Shown in pieces: positions 40,958 through 50,763 of a stretch of DNA of 64,000 nt; the first letter of the stretch is position 1, and the number at the start of each line of letters is the position of its first letter. Under the pieces are notes generated by a model, which was not told the DNA's origin, searched no databases, and saw only the letters and a list, made by a program, of their open reading frames with translations. Position numbers and translations under genes: made by a program. This DNA is from Xestospongia bergquistia (Eukaryota; Porifera; Demospongiae; Haplosclerida; Petrosiidae), in assembly GCA_963965975.1 (NCBI GenBank), contig OZ014412.1, positions 2,668,501 to 2,732,500 on the forward strand. The letters run 5' to 3'.

Positions 40958-41007
40958 AGATCACATGATCTGACACATACTTCATGATCGTGATATCAGG
41001 ACTGTTT
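40958..41007 (+). promoter_or_regulatory. Shared upstream module of TRIM copy 9
   Basis: 'agatcacatgatctgacaca' and 'gatatcaggactgtttt', 31-80 bp before the ATG at 41038. It is preceded by 'tattcaaattctacagctgt', also shared with copies 7 and 8. Confidence 0.4.
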
Positions 41008-41037
41008 TCTTAGAATTTCCTTTTTCTCCATCAAGTT

Positions 41038-43408
41038 ATGGCAGTGAAATCAGAACACAGCAGTTCTTCCTCAGCTCTTAAGAAACTAGATGAGGTGGCC
41101 AAGCAGCTCACATGTACTAAATGTCTTGACCTCTATACCAACCCTAAGACCTTACCATGTCTCCATTCTTTCTGTCAACAATGTCTGGAGGGTCTACCAC
41201 TGGATCACCAAGGAGATAACTGCTTTATTTCTTGTCCCACTTGTCATCATTGTATACAGTTACTTCAACCCACAGGAGCAGCTGACTTTCCAACAGCTTT
41301 CCAAATCAACCATCTCAAAGAGATATACAATCTAATGACAAAATTGTCAGGACATCAACAGGTAACCTGTGATAACTGTACTACAACTAATGCTGCAGGT
41401 TACTGTAAAGAATGTACTAAGTTTGTCTGTCAAGAATGTATCGATGTTCACAAACGATTTGTTCCTATTGCTGATCATAAGATAACAAGTCTTGACGAGG
41501 TAGCAACCTGTGCTATTCAATTACTCATCAACAAGCAAGACATAAAATGTTGCACTCATAACGAACCTTTAAAAATATTTTGTGGAACATGTGAAGAACT
41601 CATTTGTCACGACTGTACTTTATGTATTCATAGAGGCCATGATTGTGACTCAGTCACTGACTGCTATCCTAACAATTGCCAAATCTTAGAAACGAGTCTA
41701 AAGACAGTTAATGACAAGGTTACTGCTGTTACTGATGCCTTAACTGCTCTCACTGACAGAGAAAGTGAAATCAGAGAGCAAGGAAAAGTTGTCAAAGATG
41801 AGATACATGTCATGGTAGAAGAAATGATTTATGTCCTTCGTCAATCCGAGAGACAGCTAACTAGAGAGGTGGACACAGTCACTGATAGCAAACTAGAAAT
41901 CTTGCTAGAAAAGAAGAAATTGGCTGAAACAAGATTAAGTCAATTAAAGGATTGCCAGAATTATGTGGAACAAAGTCTTGAGACAGGCAGTCCTCAAGAA
42001 GTAGTGACATCTACAAAAAGAATGATGGAACATATGAATTATTTGACTCAACAGGTTATAATTGAAGAGTTTAATTCTGAAGAGAAAGCTAATCTCCACT
42101 TTAAGAAAGACAGCAACATTGTTGATACACTACATCATATTGGAGATATTGTGTTCTTCCCATCCAATGTTCTACAACAGTCTAAAGTCAAGATTGATCA
42201 TCATCACATTACAACTATAGAGAAAACAGTTTCATTTCCACTGTCTATTCAATTTTGTGATTCCAGTCTTCTGACTGTTCCTCTATCATCACTCAGTTGT
42301 AGTGTAATAAAGAAGGAAAAGATGAAGGAGAAAGAAGAGGAAGAAGAAAAAAAGAACGAGGACGAGGAAGAAGAGAAGGAAAAGGAAGAGGAAACTGAAG
42401 TGGATAAAGAGGAAGAAACAGAAGATGATACACCCATAACAGCTACAGTCACTACTACCACCCATCCTGGAGTGTATACAATACATTGTAGTCCTGTAAT
42501 TTGTGCCTGCTATGAAGTTAATGTCCAAGTTAATGATGTCCAAGTTGATATGACCTCACTAACAATTCCTTTTAATCCTTACCTTGATAACATCTCTCCA
42601 GTACATATAATATATGAACTTGTTGAACCTTGGGGTGTTGCTGTGACTGATGATGGACATATTGTGTTAAGTGAATGGAATGGTAACTGTATCACAGTAC
42701 TGGATAGAGAGACTGAAATCGTTTGGTCAAATGAGTGAAGAAAGCAGAAATATCAAGTTCTCTTATCCTCGTGGTGTAACCATTACCCCAGACAACTTCA
42801 TTCTCGTTGCTGATGATCACAAGATCCAGAAGATATCTATGGATGGGACATGTATTGCATTGATTGGTAGACAAGGTAGTGGCCAGTTGGAATTTTCTTC
42901 TCCTTCCAGTATTACGATTTCTCCAATAACTGGAAAACTTTATATTGCAGATGAAAATAACCATCGTATACTAGTCTTAAATCCTGATCTAACTTTCTCC
43001 CATATGTTTGGTACCAAAGGATCAGGTGAGGGAAAATTTGTTCGTCCAGTGGACATTGCTATTGATAGACGAGGATTAGTGTATGTGGCTGATACTTACA
43101 ATCATCGTATCCAGATATTCACTCCTGAGGGACAGTTTTTGTCTCAGTTTGGTACCAAGGGGTCTGGTCTAGGACAACTTAGTCAACCATCTGGGATTGT
43201 AATAGATGATAACAATCTAATGTATCTTGCAGAAGTTGGTGATAATAATCGTATTTCTGTCTTCACTACTGATGGTCGGTTCGTACGTTCTTTTGGAGGA
43301 TTTGGTAGAGGCAACGATTGGTTTAATTGTCCATGTGGACTAGCAATTGATCAAAAAGGACATTTATATGTTTGTGATGGTTTAAATAATAGGCTAGTAG
43401 TGTATTGA
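41038..43408 (+). pseudogene. TRIM-NHL copy 9, frameshifted by an 8-bp deletion
   Basis: The first 566 codons read as an intact RING, B-box, coiled-coil and filamin protein of the acidic subfamily (shorter Glu/Lys insert) up to blade 1. There 'gatagagatggaaagagact' of copy 8 is shortened to 'gatagagagact', losing 8 bp between two AGAG words. The frame then ends at TGA 42736-42738. Blades 2-6 stay open in the other frame to 43408 (starting RLKSFGQMSEESRN). The rest is about 98% identical to copy 8 by eye, so the break is young. The truncated product would keep RING and filamin but lose the propeller; it could act without a recognition domain, or simply be dead. Confidence 0.85.
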
Positions 43409-44018
43409 AAAAAAACTTAGAAAATACGTGATAATTAATTTGTGAGCAATTTTTTTACATTTTGTCGTAGCATTGTTATTCATTTATTAGATTTTGTCAT
43501 AATTTTCATCTCTTGGAGCTATAGTTACTAGACCTTTTAAACTGATCTAATGTACAGAGTTGAATTACCAAAGGCAGCTTAAACATAACACTAATTCTCA
43601 TTATCTTGTGTTAGTAGCCTCACAGTTACTAACTAATCAATTATTAGTGATGTTGTGGGCGTTGCTATTCCTGCTCAAAAATCGCTTTAACTCATACAAT
43701 GAAAAGTTTGAAAATATGACAATAGCACTGGATCCATTGCAGTTATGTAGTAGTCAAAATGTGAAAGAAGTGAAAATAGAATCACTGACAAAGTAACAAT
43801 AATATATAGTAATTATAACTTAACTATTAGTTGTTTTATGAACATTACAAACTGTGCAGTCTTTCTAACAGTTGTATGTTAAGATAATTGACAAGATCTT
43901 CTGAAAGATACTCCAGAGATAATGTTCAGTGAATTAGTCTATTACAGATAAAGACATAAGACAGCGCAAAAACACCAGCACATGTACATCTGTGACATGT
44001 GAAGACAAGTACATTATA

Positions 44019-44264
44019 TACTGTAAAAATTGATTGGTTGACTTAACAATTATTTGGTTATGTAGGTTGCAATTACAATCTTATTTTTGTTGAAAAAGTA
44101 ATCATGATACTGTTTTAATTACTAATGTACTACTGATTATATAGCTATATACACATTAATTTCATAATACTTTAAGTAATCAAAATAGTGTTATTATTAC
44201 TTTATGTATATACAACTTATATAACCATGTATTAGTTAAATCAACCAATCAGTATTTACAGTGA
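44019..44264. mobile_element. 246-bp MITE, TGATTGGTTGA terminal-repeat family
   Basis: The left end is TACTGTAAAAATTGATTGGT and the right end is its inverse (ACCAATCAGTATTTACAGTGA), with TA on both sides. Same family as the element in the SET relic (16927). The centre contains no ORF. Confidence 0.75.
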
Positions 44265-44629
44265 TACAATAGTGTTATTTCCTGTATCATTATTTCTAAC
44301 ATATGATATAAATATATGTGTGTGTGTGTATAACCTCTTTAAATGTACATTTAAAGAGGTAATATACTGTTATAAGGAAGGCATCTCTATTATGAGACAT
44401 CTCTTCCTACTACTCCGTTACCAAGTTTTCTTTAAATTTTAATTCTCTCTTGATTTATATATATATCCATTTATAGCAGAGAAAGCAATACCCAGTACTT
44501 CCTAATCTACATTCCTAATCTACATCTGACTGTCTATTTGAAATGGCATTGGACAAAGAATACCATTCATTATAGTAATGTAAAACAATTTTTAAGAAAC
44601 AGCATGATAACTTATTACTATATAATTTG

Positions 44630-44759
44630 TTGGTATGTTGTACTGTTATATACTAACATATTATACAATGAGTAATTCAAATAAATTCTACATTCCATAG
44701 TAATCTACCAATGTAAAGTACAAACTAATTGTTAAAATAACATATTAATTTTTACAGTG
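44630..44759. mobile_element. Partial MITE, CACTGTAAAAATTAATA family
   Basis: The right half is intact (ATTAATTTTTACAGTG followed by TA), while the left end is lost in diverged sequence. It occupies the same relative place, 5' of a hydrophobic-leader relic, as the MITEs after copies 7 and 8, so it predates the duplications. Confidence 0.6.
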
Positions 44760-45396
44760 TATGTCAGATGGTTTAATTCATCTATTAGATATGCTATAGT
44801 TGTCATCTTCTTGGAGCTACTATGTACTATTAGTTGTTGTCATAGCAGTTTCTCTAACTTGAACATTTGCTATATATAAAATGCGCTTCAAACTGATCAC
44901 ACTTATAAGTTATCATGTATGTATATATATGTAATTAAACAAAACACAATTATTATCATACATATACATATCAATGTACATATGATGACTATAACAACTT
45001 ACCAACTAGTATTATTGATGTGATCCTGTGTATATTGCTGTCATTGCTATCTTCTTTCTTTATCTTTTTAATATTTTTTCACAGGCATTTTTCATTCTAC
45101 TATAGTCCATTGAATTGTCATAAAACCTTATAACTTTGAACCATGTATATTTAATTTAGCTCCACATTATAGTATCTATTATACTGCCTTTATTGATATC
45201 TACATTGATTTAAAAATTTTAAAGACCATTCTTGAATAATTAAATTAGAAGTATATAATAACAGTTTGCATTTCACTGATAACAAATTTTTATTAATCAA
45301 TAATGTATTAATAAAAGTACATAGTACAAACTATCACACTGTATTATTATCTCTAATAAAAGTACACAGTAAAAACTATCATACTGTATTATTATC

Positions 45397-47655
45397 TCAA
45401 TATACTACTAATCTGTTATTACAATGATCACAAACATACAAATATCCTTCTCTGTCAAATGTTATTCCATATGGAGAATTAAACTGATCCACACTGCTAC
45501 CTTGTTCTCCAAAAGATCGTACAAACTTACCATCAGTAGTGAAGATAGAGATACGATGATTACCACACTCTGTAATGTATATTAGATTGTTATCATCATC
45601 AATTACAATCCCTGATGGACACATAAGTTGTCCAGGACCAGATCCTTTAGTACCAAACTGAGATAAAAACTGTCCATTGGGAGTTAACTTCTGAATACGA
45701 TGATTATAAGTATCGGTCACATATACTAATCCTCGGCTGTCAATAGCAACATTAACTGGACAATTAAATTGACCCTCAGCTGATCCTTTGGTACCAAAAT
45801 TATGGGAAAATGTTAGATCAGGATTTAAGACTTGTATACGATGGTTATAATAATCTGCAATATAAATATGTCCAGTTATAGGAGAAATGGTGATACAACA
45901 AGGACCATTAAATTCTAATCCACTACCTTGTTTACCAACTGAAGTAATATATTTCCCACCCATTGATATCTTCTGGATCTCGTGATGATCACCAACAAGA
46001 ATAAAGTTGTCTGGAATAATGGCTACACCGCGCGGATAAGATAATTTGATATTTTCACCTCCCTCATTCTTTTGACCTAAAGACTTCACTTTTTTTCCAT
46101 CTCCATCCAGTACTGTGATACAGTGCTCCCACAACTCACTTACTATAATATGTCCATCATCAGTTACAGCAACTCCCCAAGGTCTATTAAGATCAGCTAT
46201 AGTATATACTGGAGTGATGTTATCAAGATGGAGGTTTATAGGGATCACAACTTCGGTACTAGTAACTTCTATATCATTAACTTGGACATTAATTTGATAA
46301 TGACCACGAATTGCAGGACTACAATGTATTGTATACACTCCAGGATGGGTGGTGGTAGTGACTGTAGCTGTGACGGATGTAGCTTTACTAACTGGTACTA
46401 CACTACAACTGAGTGATGATAGAGGAACAGTAAGAAGACTGGAATCACAAAATTGGATTGATAGTGGGAATGAAACTGATTCATTATTTACTGTGATGTG
46501 TTGATGATCAATTTTCTTGACTTTACACTGTTGTAGAAGATTAGTTGAGAGGTATAAAATATCTCCAATATGATGTAGTGTGTCAACAATGTTGCTGTCC
46601 TTCTTAAAGTGGAGATTAGCTTTCTCTCTAGGATTAAACTCTTCAATCTTAACCTGTTGAGTCACATGACTCATATGCTCTATCATTTGTTTTGTAGATG
46701 TGATTACTTCTTGAGGACTGCCTGTCTGAAGACTCTGTTTCACAAATTCTTGGCAATCCTTCAATTGACTCAATCTTCTTTCAACTGATTTTTTCTGCTC
46801 AAATAACACCTGAAGTTTGTTACCAGTGACTGTGTCCACATCTCTAGTCAGCTGTTTCTCAGACTGATGAAGGACATTAATCATTGCTTCCACCATAAGA
46901 TGTATCTCCTCCTTGATGACTTCTCCTTGCTCTCTGATCTCATTCTCTCTGTCTGTGAGAGCAGTTAGGACATCAGTAACAGCAGTGACCTTGTCACTAA
47001 CTGACTTTAGACTTGTTTCTAATGTTTGACATTGTTTGGGATAGCAGTCAGAAACTAAGTCATATTCATGATCTCTATGAATGCGTACAGTACAGTAGTG
47101 ACAAATGAGCTCATCGCATGTTCCACAAAATATTTTCAAAGGTTCATTATGAGTGGAACACTTTATTTCCTCTTTCTTGGGAAGTATTCTTGATGCAGAA
47201 GTTGCTACCTCATCAAGACTTTTTATTATGTGATTAGCAATGGGAGCCCACTTCTTATGAACATCAATACATTCTTGACAGAGAAACTTGGTACATTCTT
47301 TACAGTAACCTGTGGCATTAGTTGTAGTACAGTTATAACAGGTTACCTGTTGATGTCCTGACACTTTTGTCATTAAACTGTAGACCTCTTTGAGGTTGTT
47401 AATATGGAAAGCTGCAGGAAAGTCAGCTGCTCCTGTTGGTTTAAGAAACTGGGTATGATGACGACAAGTGGGACAAGAGATGAAGTAAGTATCTCCTTCA
47501 GAATCCAGTGGTAGACCCTCCACACATTGTTGACAAAAAGAATGGAGACATGGTAAGGTCTTAGGGTTAGTATAGAGACCAAGACATATAGCACAGGTGA
47601 GCTGTTCCTCTAGTTTCTTGATAGCTGTAGAGGAGGATGTACTAGATACTGCCAT
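45397..47655 (-). CDS. TRIM-NHL protein, copy 10, full length
   Basis: 752 residues from the ATG at 47655 (MAVSSTSSSTAIKKLEEQLT); an upstream in-frame ATG at 47739 is shared with copy 5 but lies in the conserved flank. The RING is intact (CAICLGLY, CLHSFCQQC, CPTC), with B-box 1 CYNCTTTNATGYCKEC, B-box 2 with CDELICHYC, a coiled coil, a filamin repeat with a PVSKATSVTATV loop, and six blades (ELWEHCITVL, DYYNHRIQVL, ECGNHRIS). Blade 2 loses one residue (GSGLEFNGP). The upstream flank is the inverse of that of copy 5, whereas the blades are closer to copy 11. Confidence 0.95.
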   Translation of the reverse strand: MAVSSTSSSTAIKKLEEQLTCAICLGLYTNPKTLPCLHSFCQQCVEGLPLDSEGDTYFISCPTCRHHTQFLKPTGAADFPAAFHINNLKEVYSLMTKVSGHQQVTCYNCTTTNATGYCKECTKFLCQECIDVHKKWAPIANHIIKSLDEVATSASRILPKKEEIKCSTHNEPLKIFCGTCDELICHYCTVRIHRDHEYDLVSDCYPKQCQTLETSLKSVSDKVTAVTDVLTALTDRENEIREQGEVIKEEIHLMVEAMINVLHQSEKQLTRDVDTVTGNKLQVLFEQKKSVERRLSQLKDCQEFVKQSLQTGSPQEVITSTKQMIEHMSHVTQQVKIEEFNPREKANLHFKKDSNIVDTLHHIGDILYLSTNLLQQCKVKKIDHQHITVNNESVSFPLSIQFCDSSLLTVPLSSLSCSVVPVSKATSVTATVTTTTHPGVYTIHCSPAIRGHYQINVQVNDIEVTSTEVVIPINLHLDNITPVYTIADLNRPWGVAVTDDGHIIVSELWEHCITVLDGDGKKVKSLGQKNEGGENIKLSYPRGVAIIPDNFILVGDHHEIQKISMGGKYITSVGKQGSGLEFNGPCCITISPITGHIYIADYYNHRIQVLNPDLTFSHNFGTKGSAEGQFNCPVNVAIDSRGLVYVTDTYNHRIQKLTPNGQFLSQFGTKGSGPGQLMCPSGIVIDDDNNLIYITECGNHRISIFTTDGKFVRSFGEQGSSVDQFNSPYGITFDREGYLYVCDHCNNRLVVY

Positions 47656-48169
47656 AACAGGAGAGACAAACTGTGTATATATACATGTACTAGTACAAGC
47701 AGTTCTGATAACTTGAAATGGGTCAGAATTTTGGATCATGCGATCTTACGATAGTTGTAAAAACAATTGTGTTATTTTATATCTATTTATATAAATTTTC
47801 ATTTGTTAGTCTTTTAGAAGTGTGGGTAGAAAAAATAAAATCCATTAGTTGTACAGTATATTAGCAGTTCATGTGTACTACGTTTTTAATTTTGTTTTAT
47901 AAGTGAATCTAATAAAGTAAGGACATTATTTATTTAATGACATTGTTGGTTATTGTGTTGAAAAAACAAATTATAATAAATCACATATTTTAATCACTTT
48001 GGTAACGAATGTATTTCATTGAATTTAACTGTGAGTGCTTCAAAAAAGGGTGTGTCTGATTATTTATTAGAGGTCAAAGCTTCTTGCTAGTTTACCAGTA
48101 TACCTTGAAACATTTATTTCTACAGTCACTCCACAAACACTGCTGCCTAATCTTCATAGCTACAGTGTT

Positions 48170-49790
48170 TTACTAGGCAAGATCAGTATCTTTAACTCGA
48201 CTTTCATGAGCACCATTACCACTAACAGGTCTGACTTCACTATTAGTACAATTGGTGTGCTCAACAGATAGTATAATGCAAGACAATTAAAAATTACATC
48301 CATCACAATATCTTGATAAACAATTCCTGCATCATCATGAACTTGACAAGTGTGTAAAAACTGCTTGACTATGTGAACAATTAACAAGATGGTTCTCAGA
48401 CCCATTACATCTAATGTCTGTAATTCCAAATGAAAGTTGTCCTTCAGTATAACAGTTATAAGTAGGTACAGCAGCTATAATTATAGGTAAGTAATGTGTG
48501 AATATGACATGTTGCAATACCATAAGGAGAATATCCTAGTTCTCTAGAGAGAAGAGATCCCAAAGTTCATCATGAACAATAGTCCATTTTAGGCCTAAAC
48601 AAATTTCTACACAATCAGTAAACTTTGAAGAAGAACCACTTTCTGTAACAGTGCCTTCACTACAAAAGTCTGTATTGTGTAGAATGATTTGAAATTATAA
48701 TAATACAATATTTATCTATTTAGTATACTTATACATAAAGCACCAGCTACTTCATTATCTCCACAAAAGAATACAGCATCTTGCTTATTGTGAGCAAATT
48801 GTAGGAAATTTGTCTCACTACCAGAACAAGACAAAGTATTAATGATGTGTGCGCCTGATCCATGACCAAAATAACTGTTAAGATATACTTTAGATCCTTT
48901 AAGAGAAGAACAATAAGTTTATTCTAATGGCACTCTATAGCAATATTATTCTTAGAGTGATGTCCAAGTTGTTTGCAAACAATATGAACATCATTATTTT
49001 GCCAGGAATTATGACATACTGGTCCCCTTATCTTGTTATAACATATCTTCACTCTACCTTCAAGGTCATTAGCACCACCGACCAAACGTATATCTCCATC
49101 ATTACAAGATATGTCAACAGTATAGTTTGTATCTGTTAAAATCATATGGTGATTATTTGTCACTTGTTAACTAACTCTTACTAACATTGGAATATCACTG
49201 ATGCACCGTTATTTGAATATATCTTGTGACTACATGATTGAGTAGTTTGATTATAGAGGCATTCCCAAATACTGTCTTCTGTTCCAGTGCAGTTGAGGTC
49301 AAATATATAAAAAAGATACCTCTAACTATTGGAGTAGCTATCAGCAGGAAGTGGAATAGCTCCTTTAATAAGTATATATAAAACTAATGAAAAGACTACT
49401 AATGATATAAATTTTACTGTAGCAAAAGTATCCTGATATGTACAGACCACACCAGCATCATTATTGTCCCACTTGTCACCACAGACAGTACCCCAGGTAC
49501 TATTAACACAAAGAATTACAATACCTATTGTACTGTATCTAGAACCATATAAACGTACATCTCCATCTTCATATTTAGCTATATAATAGTACAATAATTA
49601 CTAATATGAATAATAATAACATACATTAGTACCTACAATCACATAATAATGTCACCTGTTATGAGATAAGTAGCCTAATGCTTTACAAATGACCTTTTGA
49701 TTTGTAGTGCTATGATACGAGTGACACACTGCAAACCAAACATTATTATAACATATTTCTAGTCTTCCATCTAATGTCAGCTGGTTTGAT
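48170..49790 (-). pseudogene. Degenerate multi-exon SRCR-domain gene
   Basis: The minus strand shows successive SRCR pieces. 49785-49658 has LDGRLEICYNNVWFAVCH and ICKALGYLSHNR, ending at a GT donor. Near 49590-49440 lies YEDGDVRLYGSRYSTIGIVI with WGTVCGDKWDNNDAGVVC. Near 49280-49190, NCTGTEDSIWECLYNQ. Near 49140-48950, CNDGDIRLVGGANDLEGRVK with VCKQLGHHSKNN. Near 48900-48720, KVYLNSYFGHGSGAHIINTL. Near 48430-48330, DIRCNGSENHLVNCSH, then CQVHDDAGIVYQ in a shifted frame. SRCR modules are extracellular ligand-binding domains of scavenger-type receptors. Frameshifts within modules and no joinable full frame argue for a pseudogene, although some exons may still be usable. Confidence 0.7.
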
Positions 49791-49941
49791 TCATCTATTA
49801 GATTATGCCATAGTTGTCATCTTCTTGGAGCTACTATGTACTATTAGTTGTAGTTATAGCAGCTTCTCTTACTTTGAACATTTGTTATATATATAATCCA
49901 TCAGATCCTTCAAACTGATCACACTTATAAGTTATCATGTA

Positions 49942-50349
49942 CACTGAAAAAAGCATTTTATCATTTTAACTGAGGTCTTTGTTACTACAGTTTCATCGAT
50001 ATGATGTAAGCCCAAATATAAGAAGCCAACTAGTTGCATCTACAACCACATTTCTTTTACACCCAGTTAGCAATTGAGTCATGGTTTGAATTGAAGCTAT
50101 AAGCAGATGCTAAACTAACCCAGTTAGTTAGGTTGAAATAGTATCTATCCCTCACTCATTGTTTCAATTATTGGACATAAACTACAAAGAGTACTTTTTG
50201 GCTTCTATTTGACTTTATACATTCTGAGTTAGATCAGTTGAGTTAGATCAGTTTAGCTTTGTGGGTAACTCAATATTGGGCTTACATCATATTAATGAGA
50301 CTCTGGTAACAAAGGCTACGGTCAAAATGACAAAATGCTATTTTAAATG
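49942..50349. mobile_element. 408-bp element with long imperfect terminal inverted repeats
   Basis: The left arm includes 'gcattttatcattttaactg' and 'tgatgtaagccca'; the right arm carries the inverse ('tgggcttacatcat' and 'ccgtcaaaatgacaaaatgc'-like). It splits the block 'gttatcatgta|tgtatataaa' seen intact at 28266 and 32044, with TA on both sides. No transposase; possibly a MITE of a different family from those with CACTGTAAAAA ends. Confidence 0.7.
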
Positions 50350-50763
50350 TATGAATATAAATATAATTAAACAAAACAAAATTATTATTGTACACATATA
50401 TATGTCAATGTACATATCATAGCTATAACAACTTACCAACTAGTATTATTGATGTGATGTTCTGGATATTGCTGTCATTGCTGTCATTGCTATCTTGCTT
50501 CTTTGTCTTTTTAATAATTTTTTCACAAACATTTATCATTTTACTATAGTCCATTGAACTGTCATAAAACCTTATAACTTTGAACTATGCATATTTAATT
50601 TAACTCCACATTATAGTGTCTATTATACTGCCTTTATTGATAGAGTATCCACATTGATTTTATAATAACAGTTTGCATTCCATCTCTTCACTGATAAATT
50701 CTTGTCAATCAATGATGTATTAATAAAAGTACACAGTACAAACTATCACACTGTATTATTATC

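Larger units (their letters stand above)
43409..45396. other. Flank of copy 9 with MITEs and leader relics; no gene seen
   Basis: The 3' block of copy 9 runs to about 43660. Then come AT-rich sequence, a MITE at 44019-44264, a short TRIM leader relic at 44476-44510 ('gcagagaaagcaatacccag'), a partial MITE at 44630-44759, a hydrophobic-leader relic near 44799, and a block repeated at 50380-50660. A candidate minus-strand AATAAA for the next TRIM gene is at 45289-45294. Confidence 0.6.

Noticed and set aside
43560-43796. 78-codon plus-strand ORF after TRIM copy 9
   Set aside because: It begins in the shared AT-rich 3' flank, has no recognisable domain, and the equivalent frame is not kept after copies 7 and 8.
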